Source: an uncultured Eubacteriales bacterium (GTDB taxonomy: Bacteria; Bacillota; Clostridia; TANB77; CAG-508). Taken from it: DNA of 64,000 nucleotides. How positions within the stretch are numbered: position 1 is the stretch's first letter; every line of letters starts with the position of its first letter. The notes under the pieces are model-generated. The model had not been told where the DNA came from, made no database searches, and worked only from the letters and a program-made list of their open reading frames with translations. Positions 35,755 to 44,229 of the stretch are shown here, in pieces. Location: the NCBI GenBank assembly GCA_902492015.1, contig CABUJR010000005.1:95317-159316 (forward strand), in the 5' to 3' direction. The position numbers were made by a program, and so were the translations under genes.

Positions 35755-36555
35755 TTACTTATTTTTTATATAATCTTTTGTTAAATCTTCTACCAATTCA
35801 AATCTATGTTTCTGACCTGTTATATTATCTACTCTTTTGGAGTCAATTTCTTCAAAAAACATTTTAGCAGGTCTTGTCCAAAGCATTGAGTCTTGTCTTT
35901 CATACAAAGGTCTATATACTATAACATCTTCCTTTGTTTCTGAATCTCTGCTTACATTTTCAATAAAATAATAATTTCCTTTAAAATGTCTGAAAACTTT
36001 TCCAATGTAATCTGTATAAATTTTAGAACCTGATGTACCATCCTCATTTTGATAACTTTCTTTGCTATTATTTCCATAAACTAAATCTTCAGTAATGCCA
36101 TCTGTCAATTCTTCAAATACAATTTGTCCTACTCTCATTCCTGGTGATATTTTGTATGTGTTAGGAGATAAATTATACATCGCTAAATTCAAAACACCTT
36201 CATATCCTGAATTTATATGTTGAAAATTAATAATTATTCCAAGCCTACTAAGAGATGTTCTTGGTCTTATATGTGCAACAATATTTTTAGGTATTTTAAT
36301 TTTTTCATTTAATACTATAAAAATAACTTCATTAGGCTTAAAATTATAACTATCTTTTATTTCTATCTTTTCATACATATTTTCTATTTTTTCTGGTTCA
36401 GACAAATCTATTGGTTTAAAAGTTTTCTTTATTTTTAAAATTTGAGAACTCATAGAAACATCACAGGAGGCTGAACTTATAAATTTCTTGTCATAATTTT
36501 CTAATACTTTTTCTTCTTCAATTAATTTTTTTATATCATTTCCATTTAAAAGCAT
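35755..36555 (-). CDS. dCTP deaminase/dUTPase-fold domain fused to DUF1653
   Basis: 266 residues. Residues 1-170 have the trimeric dCTP deaminase/dUTPase fold: SASCDVSMSS, HIRPRTSLSRLGI, the GYEG loop with the catalytic-type Glu, and GMRVGQIVFEEL. Residues 182-262 are a DUF1653 domain (VFRHFKGNYYFIENV to TGQKHRFELVED). The first part could make dUMP from dCTP or be a regulatory relative; the usual PSSYDLRLG is changed to SASCDVSMS, so activity is not certain. First gene after the serine T-box, upstream of DUF1653, serS and ysxC. Confidence 0.75.
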   Translation of the reverse strand: MLLNGNDIKKLIEEEKVLENYDKKFISSASCDVSMSSQILKIKKTFKPIDLSEPEKIENMYEKIEIKDSYNFKPNEVIFIVLNEKIKIPKNIVAHIRPRTSLSRLGIIINFQHINSGYEGVLNLAMYNLSPNTYKISPGMRVGQIVFEELTDGITEDLVYGNNSKESYQNEDGTSGSKIYTDYIGKVFRHFKGNYYFIENVSRDSETKEDVIVYRPLYERQDSMLWTRPAKMFFEEIDSKRVDNITGQKHRFELVEDLTKDYIKNK

Positions 36556-36642
36556 TTTTCATTCCTCCTATAAAACAATTTTAAATATAATAGTAATATT
36601 TTTATTATAAAGTTAAAATAGAATATATAATATTAATTAGAA

Positions 36643-36840
36643 CAAAAAACACCCTTATACAATGTATAAGGGCGAATATATCGCGGTACCACCTTTTTTT
36701 ATTAAAGAATATATTCTTTAATTTCTTATTTTATTGCTATAACCTGCAACAACTCGGTCTAGTTTTCTAGAAACATCTTAAGAGTAGATTTCATAAAGAC
36801 TTTTTTCTGTTTTCACCAACCACAGACTCTCTACAAAAAG
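36643..36840 (-). promoter_or_regulatory. T-box leader, serine specifier
   Basis: The T-box AGGTGGTACCGCG lies at 36682-36693 on the minus strand, followed by the terminator hairpin CGCCCTTATAC/GTATAAGGGTG and TTTTTT. Stem I starts near 36833 (AGAGAG) and its 3' side reads GAAA-TCT-A-CTCTT, which puts the specifier codon TCT (Ser) at 36886 minus 100, that is 36786-36788. Uncharged tRNA-Ser would favour antitermination. serS is the third gene downstream, which agrees with the specifier. Confidence 0.88.
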
Positions 36841-36887
36841 TTACTTTATTACTTAATTCTTAATCATACGTTTTTTCTATGGTTAGT

Positions 36888-36915
36888 ATTATATCACATT
36901 TTTAAAATTTGTAAA
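36888..36915 (-). promoter_or_regulatory. promoter of the T-box transcript
   Basis: On the minus strand TTTACA, 16 nt, TATAAT with TG before the -10. About 48 nt upstream of stem I. Confidence 0.6.
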
Positions 36916-36939
36916 TACTTTGTATTTATATAAATATCT

Positions 36940-37638
36940 TTACAATTCTGGTCCATCTTCATATCCATCTGGATTTTCTCCAAAAATTGGCATACTATAT
37001 ATTTTCATCATTTCTTCTGCTGATTTTTTATAAAATATTTCATCAAAATCAGAATAAAACTCTACTGGCAATAGTTTTGCTGAAGTTTGTTTATTAATTT
37101 TATTCATATTATTCCAAGCTTCTAATATATCTTTTCTATATTTAGTAATATTTGGCTCTGAATTTTTAGAAAATGTAGGTAATATTCTAATTATATTATT
37201 ATGGTCTAATACTGTAGAAAAATCTTCTAAAAATCTATGAGCTGCTTGAAACTGATATTGAACAGCTAAATCCATAACTTCTGCTTGCCATTCCATGTTT
37301 TTACCTTTTTTCTGTGCAAGTTCTCTTAAATAATTTAAATTGTTTGCATATACTTGATAAAAACTATCTTCTTGTAAACTTCCTTTTATAGTTCCTCTTG
37401 AAGGATCTACACTGCCTCTTTTTGAAAGTAAAAATGTTGAATCTGGTCTATCTTGAAAAGTTGCATAATATTTACAAGCTTCAATAAAAGCTCTATCTTC
37501 TGGTATAATTGAATCCCAAGACACAAAGATTTTCTCATCCCAGTCTTCAGGTAATCTCATTGTTTTTTTTAAAAATATATTATCTCTTATTTTTATTTTA
37601 TCATGTCCATTATCATATATTCCTGGTTTTTTCATCAC
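36940..37638 (-). CDS. hypothetical protein (232 aa)
   Basis: No family recognised. A soluble, mostly helical protein with several Trp and Tyr residues, no signal peptide and no membrane segment. Its N-terminus has a short basic stretch, and the C-terminus is acidic (GENPDGYEDGPEL). It follows the DUF951 gene by 51 nt and ends just before the T-box transcript promoter. The ribosome binding site is weak: no clear GGAGG lies upstream of the two ATG codons. Confidence 0.55.
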   Translation of the reverse strand: MMKKPGIYDNGHDKIKIRDNIFLKKTMRLPEDWDEKIFVSWDSIIPEDRAFIEACKYYATFQDRPDSTFLLSKRGSVDPSRGTIKGSLQEDSFYQVYANNLNYLRELAQKKGKNMEWQAEVMDLAVQYQFQAAHRFLEDFSTVLDHNNIIRILPTFSKNSEPNITKYRKDILEAWNNMNKINKQTSAKLLPVEFYSDFDEIFYKKSAEEMMKIYSMPIFGENPDGYEDGPEL

Positions 37639-37689
37639 ATAATATTAATAAATTTCCATCCATTTTTCTAAATCCTTTTCTTTTTATAA

Positions 37690-37863
37690 TTATACTTTTT
37701 TTACAATAATCTTTAGTGCCTTTTCCCTAGGTAACATGATTACATGTCCACATCCACAACATTTTAATTTAAAATCAACACCAATTCTTGTTATTTCCCA
37801 TTCTTTGCTACCGCATGGATGTTGTTTTTTAGTTTTAACTATATCTCCAATATTATATTCCAT
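37690..37863 (-). CDS. DUF951 small protein (YyzM-like)
   Basis: 57 residues, ATG at 37863 behind AAGAAGG. HPCGSKEWEITRIGVDFKLKC followed by CGCGHVIMLPR is the full DUF951 pattern, with four cysteines that may bind zinc. In Firmicutes the family often lies near ychF, rpsF or parB. The function is not known. It is shorter than many gene-caller limits and easy to miss. Confidence 0.85.
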   Translation of the reverse strand: MEYNIGDIVKTKKQHPCGSKEWEITRIGVDFKLKCCGCGHVIMLPREKALKIIVKKV

Positions 37864-37886
37864 AACTACCTTCTTTACTTTTAGTC

Positions 37887-37932
37887 GCTGTTTTCATTTA
37901 GAAGTTGCCCTAAGGCAACTTCCAAAAACAGC
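37887..37932. terminator. two-part hairpin between the 103-aa gene and DUF951
   Basis: Outer arms GCTGTTTT/AAAACAGC and inner arms GAAGTTGCC/GGCAACTTC with loop CTAA. There is no clear U-tract on either strand, so it may be a weak terminator or a processing hairpin. Confidence 0.4.
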
Positions 37933-37950
37933 ATGAGGTTTTTCCGAGCA

Positions 37951-38262
37951 TCATCTTCTTTTCTTGCGAGGATTTCGGATACTTACTGTGCCTTTTATAG
38001 CATAGCAAGTTCTCGTAACACTTGTTGTTACATCCTTGTCAGGAAAAAGCTCATCCATGTACTCAGTTAACTTACCCATTTGAAGTCTTTCATATGCAGT
38101 ATCTTTTATTTCCTGCGTTATCAGATTCTCCTTGGTATAATCCTTAATTCTTATGTCTACAAAGAGCTGACGCTCATATTCTTCTCTCGGGGAAATCTTT
38201 TTTTCAGAAACCTTTGGTTTTACTTCTTTAGTATCCCGAGATTTACGAGAAAAGATTCTCAT
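37951..38262 (-). CDS. hypothetical basic protein (103 aa), GC-richer cassette
   Basis: ATG at 38262 follows AGAAGGAGG. The N-terminus is basic (MRIFSRKSRD...KPKVSEKK), the middle has mixed-charge helices, and the end is Arg/Lys-rich (IRNPRKKRR). It may bind nucleic acid; no family recognised. GC and codon choice are visibly above those of its neighbours. It has its own promoter (38305-38333) and is followed by a two-part hairpin. Its leader contains a tRNA-like stretch (38282-38299). Confidence 0.65.
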   Translation of the reverse strand: MRIFSRKSRDTKEVKPKVSEKKISPREEYERQLFVDIRIKDYTKENLITQEIKDTAYERLQMGKLTEYMDELFPDKDVTTSVTRTCYAIKGTVSIRNPRKKRR

Positions 38263-38281
38263 AACACTACCTCCTTCTATT

Positions 38282-38299
38282 CTCTACCTCTGAGCTACA
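38282..38299 (-). other. tRNA D-arm-like segment in a leader
   Basis: TGTAGCTCAGAGGTAGAG on the minus strand matches the 5' side and D-arm of many bacterial tRNAs. No anticodon arm or T-arm follows, so it is not a tRNA gene. It may be chance or a relic of insertion at a tRNA. Confidence 0.35.
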
Positions 38300-38304
38300 T
38301 ATAT

Positions 38305-38333
38305 ATTATACCATAATTTAACATTCCTAACAA
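38305..38333 (-). promoter_or_regulatory. promoter of the 103-aa cassette gene
   Basis: On the minus strand TTGTTA, 17 nt, TATAAT, with TGG directly before the -10 box. Confidence 0.55.
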
Positions 38334-38351
38334 CCCAAAATTCTTTCATAT

Positions 38352-38390
38352 CAATAAAAAGTAGATATTAATAATATCTACTTTTTATTG
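38352..38390. terminator. terminator between gltX and the cassette gene
   Basis: A perfect 18-bp stem with a 3-nt loop (38352-38369 with 38373-38390), rich in T on both 3' arms. It lies 123 nt after the gltX stop. Confidence 0.6.
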
Positions 38391-38512
38391 ATATTTTATA
38401 TTTTATATTTTATATTTTGATATTTTTTAATTTTATCTAAATCTCATTAAGCCTTATAATTAAAAATTATAAATTTTAGCTATCTTTTTTATTTCTTTTG
38501 CAAACTTACTTT

Positions 38513-40144
38513 TTAAATTCTTCTTAGTATTTCTTCTTTTCCTAATACTTGCATTATTTCATAAAGATCTGGTGTATTACTTCTACCTGTCAATTTTACT
38601 CTAATTACTGTACTAATATCACCTACATGACCTTTATAGGCTTCAGGATTTGCTTTAAACTCTTTTACTTCTCTTGCATATCCAAGTTCTTCAGATAAAT
38701 CTTTCATCTTATTAAACCAAGTTTGTTTATCATCATTTTCATCATAATATTTTTCAAAATATGTTTTTACTATTTTTTCTATTTCTTCTTTATCTGAAAC
38801 TTTTTGATATTCAAACTCACCATTTTTATCAAATTTTTCAGGATACATATAGTAAATTATATTTTTTACATCTGACCATTTTGCAATATCTTTTCTTGGT
38901 TTAGCATTTCCTCTTTCTATTCCTAAAACTTTTAAAGAATATTCTTTATCAGATAACATTTCAAATAATTCTTCATCAAATTCTTTAGCCCATTCATAAA
39001 CCGCATTATATACTTCTTCTGCTGAATATTTTGAAATAACATTTTTTGATACATCAAGCATTTTAACCATATCAAATAATGCTCCACTTACTCCCATTTT
39101 CTTTAAATCAAAATCAAAATCATACATTGATTTTTCTGGATTTTGTTTTCTCCATATTTCAAAATTAGAATTAGCAATATTCATTAAATACTCTAGTACT
39201 GATTGTTTTGGTATTCCTTCTTCTTTATAATAACTTACTGCTGCTTCAGGATCTTTTCTTTTACTTAACTTACGTTTTGATTCACCTTCTTGTTTCATTA
39301 AAGCAGCTGTATGAGCAAATTTCGGAACCTTGAACCCTAATACATAAAATAATTGTAAATGTAAAGGAATAGAAGCAACCCATTCATCTCCTCTTGTTAC
39401 TAAAGTTGTTCCCATCAAATGATCATCAACAGCATGTGCAAAATGATATGTTGGAAGTCCATCAGATTTTATTATAACTATGTCTTGGTCATTTTCTGGA
39501 AATTCTATGCTTCCTTTTATAACATCTTTATGTCTTATTTTTTTATCTGGATTTCCTGGAGATTTAAATCTTATAATATAAGGCTCTCCATTTTTTATTT
39601 TTTCTATTGCCATATCTATAGGCATATTTCTACATTTTGTCCATCTTCCATAGTATCCTGTTCTTTCTTTTGCTTTTTCTTGATTTTCTCTAATTTTATC
39701 TAAATCTTCTGCAGAGCAAAAACAAGGATATGCATTTCCTTCTTCTAATAGTTTTTTAGCATAAGATTGATAAATATCTTTTCTTTTACTTTGCATATAT
39801 GGACCATAGTTTCCGTTATCTGTTCCATCTAAATTTATTGTTTCATCTGGGTATACATCATAATCTTTTAATGATTGAAGAATTTGTTCAGCACCATTTT
39901 CAACTTCTCTTTTTTGATCTGTATCTTCTATTCTTACAAAAAATACTCCACCTGTTTGTTTTGCTAATTTTTTTGCTATTAAACTTTGATATAAACCTCC
40001 TATATGAACAAAACCTGTAGGACTTGGAGCATATCTTACAACTTGAGCTCCCTCAGGTAATTGTCTTGGTGGATATTTTTCTTCATAGTATTTATAACCT
40101 TTTACATTTGGAAATATTAAATTTGCTAAATCTTTACTATCCAT
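38513..40144 (-). CDS. gltX: glutamyl-tRNA synthetase
   Basis: 543 residues. HIGH-type motif in YAPSPTGFVHIGGL (38-51) and KLSKRKD (KMSKS-type) place it in class I, with RIEDTDQKR confirming the Glu/Gln group. It is longer than the usual 480-500, with an insertion and an N-terminal extension of about 35 residues before the Rossmann fold, a form seen in some clostridia. ATG lies behind a weak purine tract. Whether it also charges tRNA-Gln cannot be told from the sequence; the amidotransferase genes are not in the window. Confidence 0.95.
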   Translation of the reverse strand: MDSKDLANLIFPNVKGYKYYEEKYPPRQLPEGAQVVRYAPSPTGFVHIGGLYQSLIAKKLAKQTGGVFFVRIEDTDQKREVENGAEQILQSLKDYDVYPDETINLDGTDNGNYGPYMQSKRKDIYQSYAKKLLEEGNAYPCFCSAEDLDKIRENQEKAKERTGYYGRWTKCRNMPIDMAIEKIKNGEPYIIRFKSPGNPDKKIRHKDVIKGSIEFPENDQDIVIIKSDGLPTYHFAHAVDDHLMGTTLVTRGDEWVASIPLHLQLFYVLGFKVPKFAHTAALMKQEGESKRKLSKRKDPEAAVSYYKEEGIPKQSVLEYLMNIANSNFEIWRKQNPEKSMYDFDFDLKKMGVSGALFDMVKMLDVSKNVISKYSAEEVYNAVYEWAKEFDEELFEMLSDKEYSLKVLGIERGNAKPRKDIAKWSDVKNIIYYMYPEKFDKNGEFEYQKVSDKEEIEKIVKTYFEKYYDENDDKQTWFNKMKDLSEELGYAREVKEFKANPEAYKGHVGDISTVIRVKLTGRSNTPDLYEIMQVLGKEEILRRI

Positions 40145-40322
40145 TTTATTCTCCTCGCCAAATATGTGACTTCACATATTCTTTCTTTTTAAATTTGTAT
40201 TCAACATTATAACAAAGTTATCTGTATTTTTCAATTATTAGAGCTTTTATTTTTTATATTTGTATTGTTTTGCATAATATTTATAAAATTCATATTATTT
40301 TAAAACTTTCTATATAATGTGG

Positions 40323-40360
40323 AAAAAGCAGTCTAGAGTGTTAACTCAAAAAGACTGCTT
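40323..40360 (-). terminator. terminator of the 231-aa membrane protein gene
   Basis: AAGCAGTCT pairs with AGACTGCTT around a 17-nt loop, then TTTTTCC on the minus strand, 9 nt after the stop codon. Confidence 0.65.
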
Positions 40361-40368
40361 CCCATTTT

Positions 40369-41064
40369 TCAGGCGGTAAATTCCCATGCTGGTATAAATG
40401 CCAGAATTAGGATTAAAGCTACAGATAATGGAATTACCCAAATTGGAATTGTCAGTATCAAAATACTATATAACATTTGCAATATTTGATTGACTTTATC
40501 GTCTATTCTTTCATTTTCAAATATTACTATTTCTTCAATACGATAGAGTCCATCACTTATAAAGTATTTTGCACGATTAATTGACATTCCATATTTGACT
40601 GTGGACCATTGGTTAAAATAGATTATCCAAAAAATACAACCAATAATGGAAAATATAATATCCACAGTAAGTTGATCCATTTGAATCGCTCTATTAAATT
40701 GAACAGCCTGCATCTTCTCCCAACAGTATGAGTGATATATGTATGAACTAGTCCCTGTAAAAGGACAAAGCATCCACATCACTAACCTTGCAACTCCACG
40801 TAAAAATTTTGTAACCCTAAATCCTTTTAAGCTGCCTATGGCAACCGCCCAAATTCCGAACAACTCCCGCGCAACATAAAGTATGCCAAGCCCAAGCATG
40901 TTATAAAATAACACGAGAGTGAAGGCTGACATCGCATGAAGCACTAGCCGAACACACGGTATCATAAGCCAACCAGAAACATTTGCCAACCCTGCTGCGC
41001 TTAGGAATGCTACAAAAAGAATTGCAAACAAAATCTCTGGTGATTTCTTAAAGTAATTCATCAT
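40369..41064 (-). CDS. polytopic membrane protein (231 aa), GC-richer cassette
   Basis: Start ATG 8 nt behind GAGGAG. Five or so hydrophobic segments: about 11-30, 38-70, 88-105, 132-150 and 195-225. A soluble stretch between the fourth and fifth contains IEEIVIFENERIDDKVNQIL. No family recognised. Composition differs from its neighbours, and it has its own terminator. Its promoter lies inside the 3' end of the HAD gene, so the gene was placed, or its promoter evolved, against an existing gene end. Confidence 0.65.
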   Translation of the reverse strand: MMNYFKKSPEILFAILFVAFLSAAGLANVSGWLMIPCVRLVLHAMSAFTLVLFYNMLGLGILYVARELFGIWAVAIGSLKGFRVTKFLRGVARLVMWMLCPFTGTSSYIYHSYCWEKMQAVQFNRAIQMDQLTVDIIFSIIGCIFWIIYFNQWSTVKYGMSINRAKYFISDGLYRIEEIVIFENERIDDKVNQILQMLYSILILTIPIWVIPLSVALILILAFIPAWEFTA

Positions 41065-41114
41065 AATGTTTTCTCCTCTTCTTTTCGGTTTTTTTCGAAC
41101 TATTGTATTTTTTA

Positions 41115-41143
41115 ATTATATCACATATTTACATAATTTTCAA
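41115..41143 (-). promoter_or_regulatory. promoter of the 231-aa cassette gene, overlapping the HAD gene end
   Basis: On the minus strand TTGAAA, 17 nt, TATAAT preceded by TGA. The -35 box and most of the spacer are inside the last codons of the HAD gene. Confidence 0.55.
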
Positions 41144-41812
41144 TTTATCTAACTCTTCAAAAATCTTATCAAAATCTCTAATAACAATATAATCTTTTAC
41201 ATCAATTTCTTTTTTATTTTTCTTTCCTGTATAATCATATAAAATAGATTTCATTCCTACTTTATTTGCAACTAAAATATCTCTAGCTTTATCGTCACCT
41301 ATCATTATACATTCTTCTGGTTCAGCAGAAATTTCTTTTAAAACTTTTTCTAAAGATTTTTTAAAAGGTTTGCTTCCATATTTATCAGCTCCAAAAACTT
41401 TTTTGAAATATTTTAGATATCCTATATTTCTTAATCTATTTTCCTGAACTTCAGTAAAATAATTTGTATACACATATAAATTAAATTTTTTTGATAATTT
41501 TTTCATAATATTTTCATTTATAATAACTTTTTTAGTCCAATACTTTCCTGAAACTTCAAGCATTTTATCAATTAATTTTATATCATAATTAGTATGTAAT
41601 AACTTATTTATTGTTTTTAGCATCTCTGTTTTTTCATAATACATATTATCTTCAGTTATGAGCTTATCATATTCGTCTATTGCTTCATAAATATCATAAT
41701 ATTTTTCTTCATTATATCCACAACTTCTTAAAGCCTCTTTGTAGCATTCACTATCTTCTTTTTCATCTTTTATTATGGTATCATCTAAATCAAATATTAA
41801 ATTTTTAATCAT
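41129..41812 (-). CDS. HAD-superfamily hydrolase (subfamily IA)
   Basis: 227 residues. Motif I is FDLDDTIIKD with both catalytic aspartates, motif II is VYTNYF (Thr), motif III Lys is in the KPFKKS segment, and motif IV is GDDKARDI. A helical cap follows motif I, as in YjjG/PGMB-like phosphatases. Probably removes phosphate from a small metabolite in the cytoplasm. Start ATG behind AAGGAG. Monocistronic. Confidence 0.88.
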   Translation of the reverse strand: MIKNLIFDLDDTIIKDEKEDSECYKEALRSCGYNEEKYYDIYEAIDEYDKLITEDNMYYEKTEMLKTINKLLHTNYDIKLIDKMLEVSGKYWTKKVIINENIMKKLSKKFNLYVYTNYFTEVQENRLRNIGYLKYFKKVFGADKYGSKPFKKSLEKVLKEISAEPEECIMIGDDKARDILVANKVGMKSILYDYTGKKNKKEIDVKDYIVIRDFDKIFEELDKLKIM

Positions 41813-41902
41813 ATTTTCTCCTTTTTTAATTTTATCTTAAAAAAAATTAAATAATCTAATCTATATATTTTTTTATTAAATATTTTTTAAATTAAATATT
41901 TT

Positions 41903-42130
41903 CTAAAACATAGTATTTATATTTCTCAATATAATTTTCTCTACTTTATTTAATGCTTCATAATATGTTAAAAATCTTGTTTTTCTATGTCTTATATCTA
42001 ATCTAATTATTTTTACTCTTTGATTATAACTCTTCATATAAATTTTGGCTATAACATTTTTATTAAGCCCAGATTTCCATAACTTAAAAATTTCTTCATC
42101 GCTCATAAAAATATTATTTATATCATTCAT
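41903..42130 (-). CDS. small hypothetical protein with HTH-like segment
   Basis: 75 residues. MSDEEIFKLWKSGLNKNVIAKIY resembles a helix-turn-helix of the resolvase or sigma-70 region 4 type (a helix, then NKNVIAKIYMKS). The C-terminus is basic. The ribosome binding site is weak (AAAGAAT), so expression is not certain. It sits between rnjA and the HAD gene on the same strand. Confidence 0.45.
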   Translation of the reverse strand: MNDINNIFMSDEEIFKLWKSGLNKNVIAKIYMKSYNQRVKIIRLDIRHRKTRFLTYYEALNKVEKIILRNINTMF

Positions 42131-42207
42131 ATTTTTATTCTTTATTATATAGAAATCTTTATTTTAAAAAATACCATATATTATCAACAAAATATACACT
42201 AATTAAT

Positions 42208-42235
42208 AATACCAAGCATCGAAGTGCTTGGTATT
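42208..42235 (-). terminator. rnjA terminator
   Basis: An 11-bp perfect stem (AATACCAAGCA with TGCTTGGTATT), 6-nt loop, 11 nt after the stop codon. The U-tract is interrupted (ATTAATT). Confidence 0.55.
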
Positions 42236-42246
42236 ACTGCATTTTG

Positions 42247-44184
42247 CTATACTTCCATTATTATTGGTAAAATCATTGGATTTCTTTTTGTAGTTTGGAA
42301 TATATAATCTCTTAGAGAATCTCTTATTGTTGATTTTATTGTAGACCAATCAGTAATATGATTATCTACACATTTCATTAACTCAACATTTATTAATGAT
42401 TTTACTTCATCCATTAAATTTTCTGATTCCCTAACATAAACAAAACCTCTTGATATTATATCTGGTCCTGCAATTACATTACCTGTTTGATCCATTGTAA
42501 GTACAACAATTATTAAACCATCTTGTGATAAATGTTGTCTGTCTCTTAAAACAATATTTCCAACATCTCCTACACCTAATCCATCAACAAAAACTTTACC
42601 CACTTGTACACTACCTGTAAATTTAGCTTCTTTTTCATTTAATTCTAAAACTCTACCATTTTTTAATAACATTACATTTTCTTCTGGAATTCCCATAAGT
42701 TCTGCAGTATGTTTGTGTGCTATTAATTGTCTATACTCTCCATGTACTGGAATAAAAAATTTAGGTCTTACTAAAGATAACATTAATTTTTGCTCTTCCT
42801 GACATGCATGCCCTGAAACATGAACATCTGCTAAAGCACTATATACAACTTCTGCACCAATTTTCATTAAATCATCAATTACTTTTGAAACAAATTTTTC
42901 ATTTCCCGGAATTGGAGTTGCAGAAATTATTACTAAGTCATTTGAATTTATATTTACCTTTCTATGCTCCCCATTTGCCATTCTTGTAAGTGCTGACATT
43001 GGTTCTCCTTGGCTTCCTGTTGTAATGATTACTAATTGATCATCAGTATAATTTTTTATCATATCTATATCTATAAATACATTTTTAGGTGCATTTATAT
43101 ATCCAAGTTCTACAGAAGTATTAATCATATTTATCATACTTCTTCCACAAACTGCTATTTTTCTATTATTAGCCACTGCAGAATTTACTATTTGCTGAAT
43201 TCTATGCATATTTGAAGCAAAAGTTGCAATAACTATTCTTTTTTTACAATTCAAGAATAATTTATCAAAAACCTCACCAACTGTACTTTCAGACATAGTA
43301 TATCCTTTTCTTTCAGCATTTGTACTATCTGAAAGTAAAGCTAAGACTCCTCTATTTCCAAGTTCAGCTAAACGACCTAAGTCAATTTTTTGATCATCTA
43401 TTGGAGTATAATCTATTTTAAAATCTCCTGTATGCACTACAGTTCCTACAGGTGTATGAATTGCAAGTGCTACTGAATCTGGAATACTATGACAACTTCT
43501 TATAAATTCTACTCTCATTTTTCCAAGTACTATTGTTTGTCCTTGTTTTACAACATTTAATTTTGCTGTTTGTAATAAGTGATGTTCTTCTAATTTATTT
43601 GAAATTAATCCTATTGTTAGTTTAGTAGAATAAATAGGTACATTTATTTGTTTTAATAAATAAGCTATAGAACCTATATGATCTTCATGACCATGTGTTA
43701 CAACTAATCCTCTTATTTTTTCTTTATTTTTTTCTAGATATGAAAAATCTGGAATTACTAAATCAATTCCTAACATATCTTCTTCAGGAAAAGCTACACC
43801 ACAATCTACTAACACAATATCATTACCATATTCAAATACAGTAATATTTTTTCCAATTTCTTCGATTCCACCTAATGGTATTATTTTTAAGTTTTCTTTT
43901 TTAAAACTAAATTCTTCCTTTATTGCTGGTAGTTGTTTTTCTTGAATATTCATTAAATGTTTTTTTCTCTTTACTGTTGTAGGCATACGATTCTCTTTTT
44001 TATTTTTATCTTCTATAACATTTAAAGAATTTACTTTTTTTACTTCTAAAGCATTGGTATTTTTTGCTACTTTATTTCTTTTGGTAGCTGTATTTTTCTT
44101 AGTAACTTTAGATTTTTTTGTACCTTGAGTACGTTTTCTTATTGGTGTACCAATTTTCTCATTTGATTTTCTATTTTCCTCCAT
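42247..44184 (-). CDS. rnjA: ribonuclease J with basic N-terminal extension
   Basis: About 645 residues from the ATG at 44184; a TTG at 44205 is possible but falls in a hairpin loop. An N-terminal Lys/Thr/Asn-rich extension of about 90 residues precedes the metallo-beta-lactamase domain (VTHGHEDHIGS, VHTGDFKID), the beta-CASP domain (SDSTNAERKG, GSQGEP, HVSGHA) and the C-terminal domain. RNase J is the 5'-3' exonuclease and endonuclease of Firmicutes and degrades, among others, glmS mRNA after ribozyme cleavage. The extension is absent from typical 555-residue members. Long leader with a consensus promoter. Confidence 0.95.
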   Translation of the reverse strand: MEENRKSNEKIGTPIRKRTQGTKKSKVTKKNTATKRNKVAKNTNALEVKKVNSLNVIEDKNKKENRMPTTVKRKKHLMNIQEKQLPAIKEEFSFKKENLKIIPLGGIEEIGKNITVFEYGNDIVLVDCGVAFPEEDMLGIDLVIPDFSYLEKNKEKIRGLVVTHGHEDHIGSIAYLLKQINVPIYSTKLTIGLISNKLEEHHLLQTAKLNVVKQGQTIVLGKMRVEFIRSCHSIPDSVALAIHTPVGTVVHTGDFKIDYTPIDDQKIDLGRLAELGNRGVLALLSDSTNAERKGYTMSESTVGEVFDKLFLNCKKRIVIATFASNMHRIQQIVNSAVANNRKIAVCGRSMINMINTSVELGYINAPKNVFIDIDMIKNYTDDQLVIITTGSQGEPMSALTRMANGEHRKVNINSNDLVIISATPIPGNEKFVSKVIDDLMKIGAEVVYSALADVHVSGHACQEEQKLMLSLVRPKFFIPVHGEYRQLIAHKHTAELMGIPEENVMLLKNGRVLELNEKEAKFTGSVQVGKVFVDGLGVGDVGNIVLRDRQHLSQDGLIIVVLTMDQTGNVIAGPDIISRGFVYVRESENLMDEVKSLINVELMKCVDNHITDWSTIKSTIRDSLRDYIFQTTKRNPMILPIIMEV

Positions 44185-44192
44185 AATATTTC

Positions 44193-44229
44193 GTATATTA
44201 AACAAACGATCTCTTAATATACTCTCCTT
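44193..44229 (-). promoter_or_regulatory. Shine-Dalgarno separated from rnjA start by a hairpin
   Basis: AAGGAG (44224-44229 on minus) lies about 40 nt from the ATG. Between them GTATATTAA pairs with TTAATATAC (12-nt loop). If folded, the effective distance to the ATG is 9 nt. Confidence 0.5.

Noticed and set aside
38282..38299. tRNA gene
   Set aside because: Only the D-arm part is present; no anticodon arm, T-arm or acceptor stem.
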